Below are positions 14,107 to 21,319 of a DNA stretch of 21,319 nt, piece after piece; position 1 is the stretch's first letter; each line of letters opens with the position of its first letter. The stretch comes from a virus. The stretch spans positions 1 to 21,319 of IMG/VR virus record IMGVR_UViG_3300008266_000608; one strand, given 5' to 3'. Below the pieces are notes generated by a model, which searched no databases, had not been told where the DNA came from, and saw only the letters and a program-made list of their open reading frames with translations. A program made the translations under genes and the position numbers.

Positions 14107-15627
14107 ATGAATCTCGTACAAATCAATGAGCATTTAAAAGACGTTCCTGTTCAGAAGCTAATGGAGTATGCCAACGGCAAGGATCCAATGGTTCCCGCCT
14201 ATATGGCTACGGGTGAGATGCAGCGCAGAGAGGTTATGCAGCAAAGGATGGCCGCTAGTCAACAGGCTGCACAAGGTAAACAGCCTACTGTTAAGGAGCA
14301 AGTTGAGCAGAAAGCTGGACTGATGGCCCTTCAGGCTAAACAGCAGGAAATGGCTCAGCAGCAAATGGCTCAGCAGCCTCAGCAGCAGCCTATGCCCGTG
14401 CCTCCAGGTATACCTCAGCCTCCTATGCAGGAAGAAGAGCAGCCTGAGTTTGCAGCGGCTAGTGGGGGTATTGCCCGTTTACCTGTGCGAGATGATATGT
14501 TTAAGTTTGGCAGCGGTGGAATCATTGCCTTTGCTGCTGGCGATCAAGTGCCCGTAGTTCAAGAGACTGAAGAAGAGAAGCGGCGCAAAGCTCAATTTGA
14601 TGATTCTTATGAGCATCGGTATGAATTGCCTACGACTACGCCACAAACCCCTGCCGAGAAGCCTTTGAGCCTGCAAGAGATCTTGTCCGATCCAGCGGCT
14701 AGAAAAGCTGCAATGTCGGTGTTGACTCCTCAACAGCTTACCGATATTAATGCAGAGCGTCTGAAGGCTCGTGAATTGGCTGGCGTAAAGGGTGAGTACG
14801 GCGAAGAACAGCGGAAACGTTTAGCTCAAGAAGAAGAGCAATACAAGGGAATGCTCAAAGATCGTAACCTAAACAGGGCGCTTGCCGTGTTAAGTGGCAT
14901 GGGCCAGGGTGGTCTGGGCGGTGCAGCCCCTGCTTATTTGCAGTCACAAGCGGCAGAGCAAGCTGCTGATATTGCGCAGAAACGCCGTTTAAATGAGTTG
15001 TATGGCGGTCTGGATAAAGCGCAACGTGAAGAGGCAATGGCTGCTGCTACCGGCATGACAACTGAGCAAGCTCGGCAAAGAGGCTTGGCTGGTACTGTTG
15101 GCGGTCAGATGTACTCTGCACAAACGCAAGGTCTTGCTTCTTTGGAAACAGAAAAAGAAAGAGCAAAGAACGATATGGCTCGTCAAACTCTTTTGATTAA
15201 TTCCAATGAAAAAATTGCGCAGATGAGCAAAGATACGCAAGAAAGAATTGCTCGACTTGATCGTGATATGCGAGTTAGATTGCACAGCACGCCATCGGCG
15301 TCCATTGATTCCGTTGCTATTGCCAACTACGTTGCAGCAGGTCTGAGTCCAACTGAGGCTTATGAGCGTGTGCGGGCTCTTACGGGTGGATTTAAGGGTG
15401 AAATGACCCGCGACCAAGCCGAAGATAATGTTAGACAAAACATGGCGGCTGGGGTTTACATGAAGGAAATAAGTGAAGCTCAGAAAAAAGCCAAAGAGTC
15501 TGGTGTGCCCTTTGACATAGAGGCGTATATGAAGAAAAAAGTTGATGACAGAATGGCAACTTCTGGAAGAAGTGCGCTAGGCAGCCCCACTGGTAAAGTA
15601 GACACATCCAATCCCTTGCTGAAGTAA
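14107..15627 (+). CDS. Coiled-coil internal virion protein candidate
   Basis: The product is 506 residues, strongly helical and rich in Gln, Ala, Glu and Lys. The N-terminus (NEHLKDVPVQKLMEYANG, VPAYMATGEMQRR) matches a head found on unassigned environmental-phage virion proteins, from memory. A Gln/Pro-rich stretch (~75-115) is followed by two Gly-Gly motifs, ASGGIARL (~118) and FGSGGIIAFAAGD (~135). The middle is charged coiled coil (ERLKARELAGVKGEYGEEQR ... RLAQEEEQYKGML), then a Gly/Ala segment (LSGMGQGGLGGAAPAYL) and more coil (EKIAQMSKDTQERIARLDRD). AAGGGAAAG lies 6 nt or so before the ATG. It sits between the 630-residue protein and the giant polyvalent protein, so co-packaging with them is a reasonable inference. 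Confidence 0.7.
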   Translation: MNLVQINEHLKDVPVQKLMEYANGKDPMVPAYMATGEMQRREVMQQRMAASQQAAQGKQPTVKEQVEQKAGLMALQAKQQEMAQQQMAQQPQQQPMPVPPGIPQPPMQEEEQPEFAAASGGIARLPVRDDMFKFGSGGIIAFAAGDQVPVVQETEEEKRRKAQFDDSYEHRYELPTTTPQTPAEKPLSLQEILSDPAARKAAMSVLTPQQLTDINAERLKARELAGVKGEYGEEQRKRLAQEEEQYKGMLKDRNLNRALAVLSGMGQGGLGGAAPAYLQSQAAEQAADIAQKRRLNELYGGLDKAQREEAMAAATGMTTEQARQRGLAGTVGGQMYSAQTQGLASLETEKERAKNDMARQTLLINSNEKIAQMSKDTQERIARLDRDMRVRLHSTPSASIDSVAIANYVAAGLSPTEAYERVRALTGGFKGEMTRDQAEDNVRQNMAAGVYMKEISEAQKKAKESGVPFDIEAYMKKKVDDRMATSGRSALGSPTGKVDTSNPLLK

Positions 15628-15630
15628 GCC

Positions 15631-18600
15631 ATGCCCACTTTACAAGAAGTTCTTGCTGACCCAAATTATGTAAATGCAAACTTTGCTACCAAGCAAGCCA
15701 TTTTTAATAAGTATGCGTCACAGGATCCCAACTATTCCCAGGCAAATGATGCAACACGCTTTGCCATCCGGCAAAAGTATGGGGTAGAAACGCCTGTTGT
15801 CCAAGAAGAAGCGGTTCCTACAGCCAAGCCTATTCCTCAAAGGACATATGGGGAAGCTGCCAAGGACGTAGGCGGCAAGTTTGTTTCTGGCATTGGTTCG
15901 TTGGTACAGTTACCGGGCCAGTTGTATGGCTTGGCTACCGGGGACTTCTCTAAAACTGGTCTGTTGGGGGCTGGTGAAGACATCAAGAAGTACGGGGAAG
16001 AGATGCTGTCCCCGGCGCTCAAGGCTAAAGAAGAAGCCAGGGCGCAGAAGGTACAAGAAGCTGAGAAGACCGGACAGATTGCTGCCGGTGCTACAGCTTT
16101 TGGCGAGACTATCAAAGACCCAGCCTTGCTTGTTGGGTTCTTGGTGGAACAGATTCCACAGATTATCCCTGCCTTATTAACAGGTGGCGGTACTGCCGCA
16201 CTTACTGCCGCTGGTATTACTGCCCGTGAGGCCGCTGCATTGGTGGCAAGCGGCGCTGCCAAAGAAGCTGCACAGGTTGCGGCTAAGCAGATCGCGGCCA
16301 AGAAAGCTGGTGAGCTTGGTGTCAAGGCTGCTGTTGGTACTGGTGCCGTACAGCAGGGTGCTGATATAGGCGCTGGTGCATATGAGAACATCTACAAAGA
16401 AGCGATAGCTCAAGGCATGTCTGAGCCCGAAGCTGCGCAGAAAGCTTTGGGATTAGCTAGGGCTGCTGGTGCGTCTGGTGCTTTGATCTCACTGTTGGCC
16501 CAGAGACTTCCCGGCGCACGTACTTTGGAAGAGGCATTTGCTGGAGTTCCAGGAAAAACTGGTCGCATTCTAGGTGCCGGTAAAGGCGCTTTGGGCGAGT
16601 CCGTAAGCGAAATGGTTGAAGAGGGTGGCGGTAAGTTCTCTCAGAATTTGGCTATGCGTGAGGTCAACCCTGAGCAGGATCTGTTTGCCGGTGTTGGTCA
16701 GGCTGCTGGTATGGCTGCTATTGGTGGCGGTGGCATGGGTGCTATTGCTGGTGCAGCACGGCGTCCCGGTACCGTGGAAACGTTACCACCTGCCGCCCCG
16801 CCTACCGGTCAAGGCACACCTCCGCCGCCACCTGCTACGCCGCCCACAGAAACAGCACCGGGCGAACCCGTTGGCGTGGAAACGTTACCACCTGCCGATC
16901 AGGGCATACCCTCTCAAGTTGAGATTCCTGGCGCCGTTGCGCCAACCGGCGTGGAAACGTTACCACCTGCGGAAGCGCCCCCTGTTGCTACACCTCCTGA
17001 GCCGCAGGCTGCTGCGCCCGTGGAGCCAGAAGCGCCTGAGTTTGTTCCCAGTGAGACTGAGCAAACAAAGCCCAGGGGCGTGGAAAAGTTTGAATTTACC
17101 CCAGAGGAAAAGCAAGAAATAAAAGAAGTGCAAGCTGCTTTGGTTGAGGTAAACAAAGAAATAAAAGAGGCGCAGGCTGAAAAGGGAAGCCTATTCCGTA
17201 TGCTCAAAGGCTCTCTTGTGGAGCGGCCCGGTGCATTCTCTTTGGCCGATATTGACAAAGACAAAAAGAGTTTGCGTCAGTTGTACAGCGCTAGCGGGCA
17301 GGGTGTTCTCTTGGAGGACATGGTTGCTGATGGCACATTGGATGCGTTTTTGCCAACGGAAAACCGCTCCGACAATGAAAACTTTGATGCCCAGGCAGCG
17401 ATAGAACATATTGCAGGGAAGTTGCGCAACGGGGACTATAGAACCGAAGAAGCCGCCGCAAAGCTAGAGGCTGCACAAAATAAAAAAGCACAGATACAGG
17501 ATCAGTTAGAAAAGCTAAAAGCTGTTCCAAGCATAAACCTTGAGCTTGGCGAGATGGCCGAGCAGCCAAAAGACATCGCCCCCGAAGTCAGCTTAAGCGA
17601 TCTGGAGGAAGAGGCCCGTTCTGCTGGTGTAGATATTGATGCTCTGAAAGAAGATCTAGACGCCAATATGCCAAAGGCGACTCCGGCTGAGTATCAGGGC
17701 GCATATCGCAGTGCTTTGTTTGCTGCAACAAGCGGGTCGCAGTCATACACCATTGGTGAAAATCAGTACACCATAGACGAAATTGCAACATACATCAGCG
17801 AAGGATTTACCGAAGATGAAATCAATGAACTCATCGCCCAAGCCGAAGCTCAACAAGCAGATGCTATTAAGAATTCTTCAGTCATTAAACCCCAAAGAAA
17901 GACTGACGGTGTTGCAAAAATCCCTCCAAAAGAAGAAAAACCAACAGTAGACGCAGGGCTTCCCGCAGAGTTGCCGGAGCCAAAAGATTTTGTTGCCAAG
18001 AAGTCAATGGAGGAAATTGCCGCAGAGATAAAAGGCATGACCGCTACTCAGCTTGCTCAATGGGCTGTGGACAATGCGCCAAACAGTGCGGCAAAAGCTG
18101 TTGCAGAAAAGGTCTTGGTTCGAATTAAAGAGCTTGATGACAGGAATTTTTTCAATAAACCTGTTACCGTTTTAAACCGAGATGACTTAAGTTACCGTGG
18201 CATATTTAGTTACGCAATTAATTTAAGCGCTGGTAATTTAAAATTTGCTGGGCTGAAAAACGGCAAGGCGCATAGAGGTACAGGCACAAGATACATCACC
18301 ATCTTGCATGAATTGCTTCATGCTGCCACCGTTCCTTTGCTGAGCGCACGGGGAAAAGAGTACAACGACTTAACTGTTGTGCTTGACAAAGTAAAAAAAC
18401 AAATTGCTGCCGACAAAAGGGCGGGTAAACAGCATCCAATTTTTGACGCAATTGCCCAGGGTGCCAACACCGTCCAGAACGTCAAAGAATTGATTTCATG
18501 GGGTTTAACTTATCCAGATTTTCAGGACTACCTTAAAACTGTAAAGGTTGGAAATACCAATGCTTTGATCCGCTTGGTAGAGATATTCAGGAAGTTTCTG

Positions 18601-21319
18601 GGTATAGATGCGCAGTATGAAACCGCTTTGGATGCGGTGGTCAGAGCGGCTGATACGTTGCTAGAAACCCCCACAGAGGTAACCGAGAAGGCTATTGGTC
18701 GCAGCATTGGCACCAAGAAGGTTGCGCCACCGGCAGCAGCAAAACCTGCTGCTAAAGCTCCTCCCAAGCTAACTGCGCCCAAGGGATTCAAGCTAAAAGA
18801 AGGCCGCAATGAACAGGTTGTGCTTGCTGCGCGTGAGCTAAAGGCTGGAAACATTACCAAGCAACAGTATGATGAGTATGTAAATTACTACACTCCCATT
18901 GGAGAAATACTTGGCGACAAGCTAGAAACTCCAATTAATGATGATTTAATGCGTTTAATCTTGGTAAACAAGATTCCTCAGAAAAAAGATCCAAAGCTTG
19001 TTAATGCTACTGTTGCAGACGGCACAAAGGTTGGTTTGCGAATGGACATCCCTGCGTTGGAGTGGGGAAGAGCCAACGGAGTTAATGGCAGCGTAGTGTC
19101 TATTCACGAAGGCAAGCCCGCAACCAATGCGGCGGCTGGAAAAAACATCAGCTACAAGTCGGCTGGATTTCTGAAGAATGCTGTGTTTGCTATCCGCTCT
19201 GAAGAGAAGGCGTTTGGCATTGCTCAAATGAAAGAAGGGCGTGCAGGACAAAAGGCACCGCAGCAAACCATTGAGGGAACCTGGGTCAACATGACGCCAG
19301 ATGAAATCTTCAAGATGGTCAAAGAAAAGATGAAAGATCCTGCGTGGTCACAGGTTAGCCTGGATCCGTTGCGCCATTCATTCTTCTACGACAGATCAAA
19401 CACTAAGCCTGTTGTGTCTGCTGACGAGGTATTGCAGGTGGGTCGTTTTGTCTTGGCTAAGAACGTCAAGTATGCGCCTAGAGAAGAATTTCTCTATGAG
19501 GATGTGGGCAAAGAACAGGTTGAAGAGGAAAGCTTAGGCGACAAATTAAAAGCCAAGGTTTCTACTGCTCTGCAAAAGCGCAAGCCTCTGTCGCCCACCA
19601 GCTTCCAAGATGTACCGCCTGACTTCTTAGAGAAGGCTAATCCTATCTTTGCTCCTCAGAGGAAAACAATCGTTGAGCGCATTGAAGAGATGCGGGATCG
19701 CTTCTGGCAGCGCCTTTCCCAAGGTATTGCTGATCAGTTCCGCACCATTAAAGAGTACAGCGAAGACGCCTATATTCTTGCGCGTATGTCCAAGACTGTA
19801 GACGGCGCTCTTGAAGGTCTGATGTTCTTTGGTCAAGTATTCAATGACGGTGGTGCGCTGAATATTAAACAAGGCACCAAGGGAATGATTGAGGTGTTGA
19901 AGCCTCTGGGTAATGAAGTGGATCGTTACCAGATGTGGGTTGCCTTGAATCGTGAAGCTGATCTGCCCGCGAACAAACGATCCAACATTGACAACCTGGA
20001 TGAGCTTGTTAGCCGCAGGGATGAGCTTAGTGCTGGAGAGATAGACGGCAAGCCCCGTGAGCAGGTCTATAAAGCTGTGCGCACGGAGATGAACAAGCTA
20101 AACCGTTCTGTGCTGAAGGTGGCCCTGGACGCTGGCCTGATTGACTCTACGGCCAATGCAATTGACAGGTTGCGTGACCGCATCAATGTTGCTCAGAACA
20201 ATGAAAACCTGTCTGATGCCAAGAGAGAAAAAGAGATTGAAGAGCTTGAGGCCCAGATTGAGGAATTGCAAAAGAACCCAATCGGCTATGAGCGTTTCAT
20301 TGCTGACATCAATTACATCCCGTTCTATCGTGAGATGGAAGATGGTGACGTTTCCAAGGTGATGACTTCTAGCGGCTTGTCAAACCAGCACTTCTCCAAA
20401 GCTTTGGAGGGTGGCGTTAGCCCATTTGCCGATCTGATGGAAAACACGCTGCGCAACTGGAGTCACATCCTGTCTGCTTCCATGAAGAATCAGGCTGCTG
20501 CCGCTTCGCTTACTGCTGCCGAAAAGCTTGGCGGCGCAGAGCCAAACCTCAAAGTGCCGTACTACATCATTGACGGTAAGGTGTACTACCGCAGCAATGA
20601 TGAAATGGTGGGCGATGGATCTGTCAAGTCGTGGATGACTGAATCCGGCAAGGGAACAGTTAAGGCGATGGTCGATGGTCAGCCCGTGTATTACCAAGTG
20701 CTTGATCCTTTGCTGCTGGATTCAATTACTTCCATTGGATACATGGGGCCAAAGTCCAAGTTCTTGGATGTGGCTAGAGGATTTAAGAATGTCCTCCAGT
20801 TTGGCGTGACCATTTCTCCTGCGTTTAAGATCCGCAACTTGTTCCGCGACTCCATCTCTGCGATGGCCGTCAGTGACTTGAAGAAAAATCCATTTGCCAA
20901 CGTGGTTAACGGCTGGGCTTTGAGCAACAAGGACAATCCTGCCCATATGTCTGCCCTGGCTGGCGGTGCTTTGTTTAACTTTGGCTCCATCGTTGAGGGA
21001 GATCAGGCTGCGCTGGTGAAGCGGCTGATCAAGATGGGCGTCAAAGAAGAACACATTCTGGACACACCTGCAAAGATTAAGAACCAACTTAAAAAGGCAT
21101 GGGATAAGTATCAAGAGTTTGGCAACAAGTCTGAATCTGCAAACCGCATGGCGCTGTATCAACAGATGAAAGACAAGGGCTACGGGCACCTTGAAGCTTC
21201 ATACTACGCCAGAGATTTGCTTGACTTCTCTATGCAAGGCTCATGGCCTGCCTTCCGCCTGCTGACTCAAGTGATTCCATTCTTGAATGCCCGCACACAA
21301 GGTCTGTACAAGCTGGGCA
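15631..21319 (+). CDS. Giant polyvalent virion protein with HExxH metallopeptidase-like and LPD38-like domains (3' end outside window)
   Basis: The frame is open from ATG 15631 to the window end, at least 1896 residues. The head (ADPNYVNANFATKQAIFNKY, TRFAIRQKYG) is followed by an Ala/Gly-rich region (~65-380: LVEQIPQIIPALLTGGGTAA, SEMVEEGGGKFSQNLAMREV) that may cross or line a membrane. A Pro-rich linker with three GVETLPPA-type units spans ~381-480. HELLH (893-897), followed by KELISWGL with Glu953 as a possible third zinc ligand, marks a metallopeptidase-like domain. Residues ~1110-1290 match a large-polyvalent-protein-associated domain (SLDPLRHSFFYDRSN, PVVSADEVLQVGRFVLAKN). After a coiled coil (~1525-1550) comes YERFIADINYIPFYRE, then an LPD38-like region (FKIRNLFRDSISAM, ANRMALYQQMKDKGYGHLEA, FRLLTQVIPFLNARTQGLYK). 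Known polyvalent proteins are packaged and delivered with phage DNA. The substrate is unknown. Confidence 0.9.
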   Translation, partial: MPTLQEVLADPNYVNANFATKQAIFNKYASQDPNYSQANDATRFAIRQKYGVETPVVQEEAVPTAKPIPQRTYGEAAKDVGGKFVSGIGSLVQLPGQLYGLATGDFSKTGLLGAGEDIKKYGEEMLSPALKAKEEARAQKVQEAEKTGQIAAGATAFGETIKDPALLVGFLVEQIPQIIPALLTGGGTAALTAAGITAREAAALVASGAAKEAAQVAAKQIAAKKAGELGVKAAVGTGAVQQGADIGAGAYENIYKEAIAQGMSEPEAAQKALGLARAAGASGALISLLAQRLPGARTLEEAFAGVPGKTGRILGAGKGALGESVSEMVEEGGGKFSQNLAMREVNPEQDLFAGVGQAAGMAAIGGGGMGAIAGAARRPGTVETLPPAAPPTGQGTPPPPPATPPTETAPGEPVGVETLPPADQGIPSQVEIPGAVAPTGVETLPPAEAPPVATPPEPQAAAPVEPEAPEFVPSETEQTKPRGVEKFEFTPEEKQEIKEVQAALVEVNKEIKEAQAEKGSLFRMLKGSLVERPGAFSLADIDKDKKSLRQLYSASGQGVLLEDMVADGTLDAFLPTENRSDNENFDAQAAIEHIAGKLRNGDYRTEEAAAKLEAAQNKKAQIQDQLEKLKAVPSINLELGEMAEQPKDIAPEVSLSDLEEEARSAGVDIDALKEDLDANMPKATPAEYQGAYRSALFAATSGSQSYTIGENQYTIDEIATYISEGFTEDEINELIAQAEAQQADAIKNSSVIKPQRKTDGVAKIPPKEEKPTVDAGLPAELPEPKDFVAKKSMEEIAAEIKGMTATQLAQWAVDNAPNSAAKAVAEKVLVRIKELDDRNFFNKPVTVLNRDDLSYRGIFSYAINLSAGNLKFAGLKNGKAHRGTGTRYITILHELLHAATVPLLSARGKEYNDLTVVLDKVKKQIAADKRAGKQHPIFDAIAQGANTVQNVKELISWGLTYPDFQDYLKTVKVGNTNALIRLVEIFRKFLGIDAQYETALDAVVRAADTLLETPTEVTEKAIGRSIGTKKVAPPAAAKPAAKAPPKLTAPKGFKLKEGRNEQVVLAARELKAGNITKQQYDEYVNYYTPIGEILGDKLETPINDDLMRLILVNKIPQKKDPKLVNATVADGTKVGLRMDIPALEWGRANGVNGSVVSIHEGKPATNAAAGKNISYKSAGFLKNAVFAIRSEEKAFGIAQMKEGRAGQKAPQQTIEGTWVNMTPDEIFKMVKEKMKDPAWSQVSLDPLRHSFFYDRSNTKPVVSADEVLQVGRFVLAKNVKYAPREEFLYEDVGKEQVEEESLGDKLKAKVSTALQKRKPLSPTSFQDVPPDFLEKANPIFAPQRKTIVERIEEMRDRFWQRLSQGIADQFRTIKEYSEDAYILARMSKTVDGALEGLMFFGQVFNDGGALNIKQGTKGMIEVLKPLGNEVDRYQMWVALNREADLPANKRSNIDNLDELVSRRDELSAGEIDGKPREQVYKAVRTEMNKLNRSVLKVALDAGLIDSTANAIDRLRDRINVAQNNENLSDAKREKEIEELEAQIEELQKNPIGYERFIADINYIPFYREMEDGDVSKVMTSSGLSNQHFSKALEGGVSPFADLMENTLRNWSHILSASMKNQAAAASLTAAEKLGGAEPNLKVPYYIIDGKVYYRSNDEMVGDGSVKSWMTESGKGTVKAMVDGQPVYYQVLDPLLLDSITSIGYMGPKSKFLDVARGFKNVLQFGVTISPAFKIRNLFRDSISAMAVSDLKKNPFANVVNGWALSNKDNPAHMSALAGGALFNFGSIVEGDQAALVKRLIKMGVKEEHILDTPAKIKNQLKKAWDKYQEFGNKSESANRMALYQQMKDKGYGHLEASYYARDLLDFSMQGSWPAFRLLTQVIPFLNARTQGLYKLG
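16774..16970 (+). repeat. Three exact 20-bp repeats in the linker of the giant gene
   Basis: GTGGAAACGTTACCACCTGC occurs exactly at 16774-16793, 16876-16895 and 16951-16970 (spacings 102 and 75 bp) and encodes VETLPPA each time. A decayed fourth unit, GVEKFEF, follows at about 17077. Between the units the sequence is non-repetitive and Pro-rich. Confidence 0.9.

Noticed and set aside
13572-14129. Plus-strand open frame overlapping the 3' end of the 630-residue gene and the start of the 506-residue gene
   Set aside because: Its translation is Arg/Leu/Ser-rich out-of-frame sequence, and the two genes it overlaps have good ribosome-binding sites and coherent protein features.
15837-16391. Minus-strand Ala/Pro-rich open frame of 184 codons
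   Set aside because: It mirrors the Ala/Gly-rich N-terminal part of the giant gene. GC-rich codons for Ala and Gly remove stops on the other strand.
16616-17122. Plus-strand Leu/Arg/Pro-rich open frame of 168 codons
   Set aside because: It is an alternate frame of the giant gene's Pro-rich linker with biased composition and no domain.
1-21319. tRNA genes, CRISPR arrays, integrase or attachment sites
   Set aside because: No cloverleaf-like run, spaced direct repeats of CRISPR type, recombinase motif or att-like duplication was found by reading both strands.

Overview
This window is about 21.3 kb of a tailed double-stranded DNA phage (Caudoviricetes). It most resembles uncultured freshwater or marine phages whose late genes are shared with T7-like and P22-like podoviruses. 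The grounds are an almost gap-free, mostly plus-strand gene array with ATGA and TAATG start/stop overlaps, a tail fibre with a peptidase S74 chaperone end, two homing-type endonucleases, a holin/lysozyme pair, and a run of very large virion proteins ending in a giant polyvalent protein. No bacterial chromosomal gene, tRNA, rRNA, integrase, IS element or CRISPR array was seen. The host cannot be named from this sequence.

Layout. Positions 1-1648 hold a tail fibre whose 5' end lies outside the window. It is split by an apparent frameshift near 541-563 and ends in an autocleaving S74 chaperone domain. Positions 1645-2166 encode an HNH endonuclease with an AP2-like DNA-binding domain. Positions 2170-2499 encode a small DUF7936-like phage protein, whose 3' end is overlapped by a convergent GIY-YIG endonuclease (2456-3256, the only confident minus-strand gene). 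A near copy of the small protein's last codons lies beyond the endonuclease at about 3269-3298, so the GIY-YIG gene looks inserted there.

Positions 3350-5821 form a compact accessory and lysis block: a 58-residue protein, a conserved phage membrane protein that appears to start at an AUU codon, two more small membrane proteins, a holin-like TM/coiled-coil/TM protein, and a GH24 lysozyme with a Glu-Cys-Thr active site.

Positions 5830-14089 hold four structural genes in tight succession: an 828-residue P22 gp10-like candidate, a 216-residue beta-sandwich appendage protein, and proteins of 1075 and 630 residues with proline/threonine-rich low-complexity stretches. Positions 14107-15627 encode a 506-residue coiled-coil protein. 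Positions 15631 to the window end encode a giant protein (at least 1896 residues) with an Ala/Gly-rich N-terminal region, a Pro-rich linker, an HExxH metallopeptidase-like domain, a polyvalent-protein associated domain and an LPD38-like C-terminal region.

How the genes work together (inference): the fibre and structural proteins build the particle and its host-contact parts. The 1075-, 630- and 506-residue proteins and the giant protein look like internal or ejected virion proteins, the giant one carrying an enzyme into the cell with the DNA. The holin/lysozyme block releases progeny. The two endonucleases are selfish passengers sitting at the 3' ends of two adjacent late genes.
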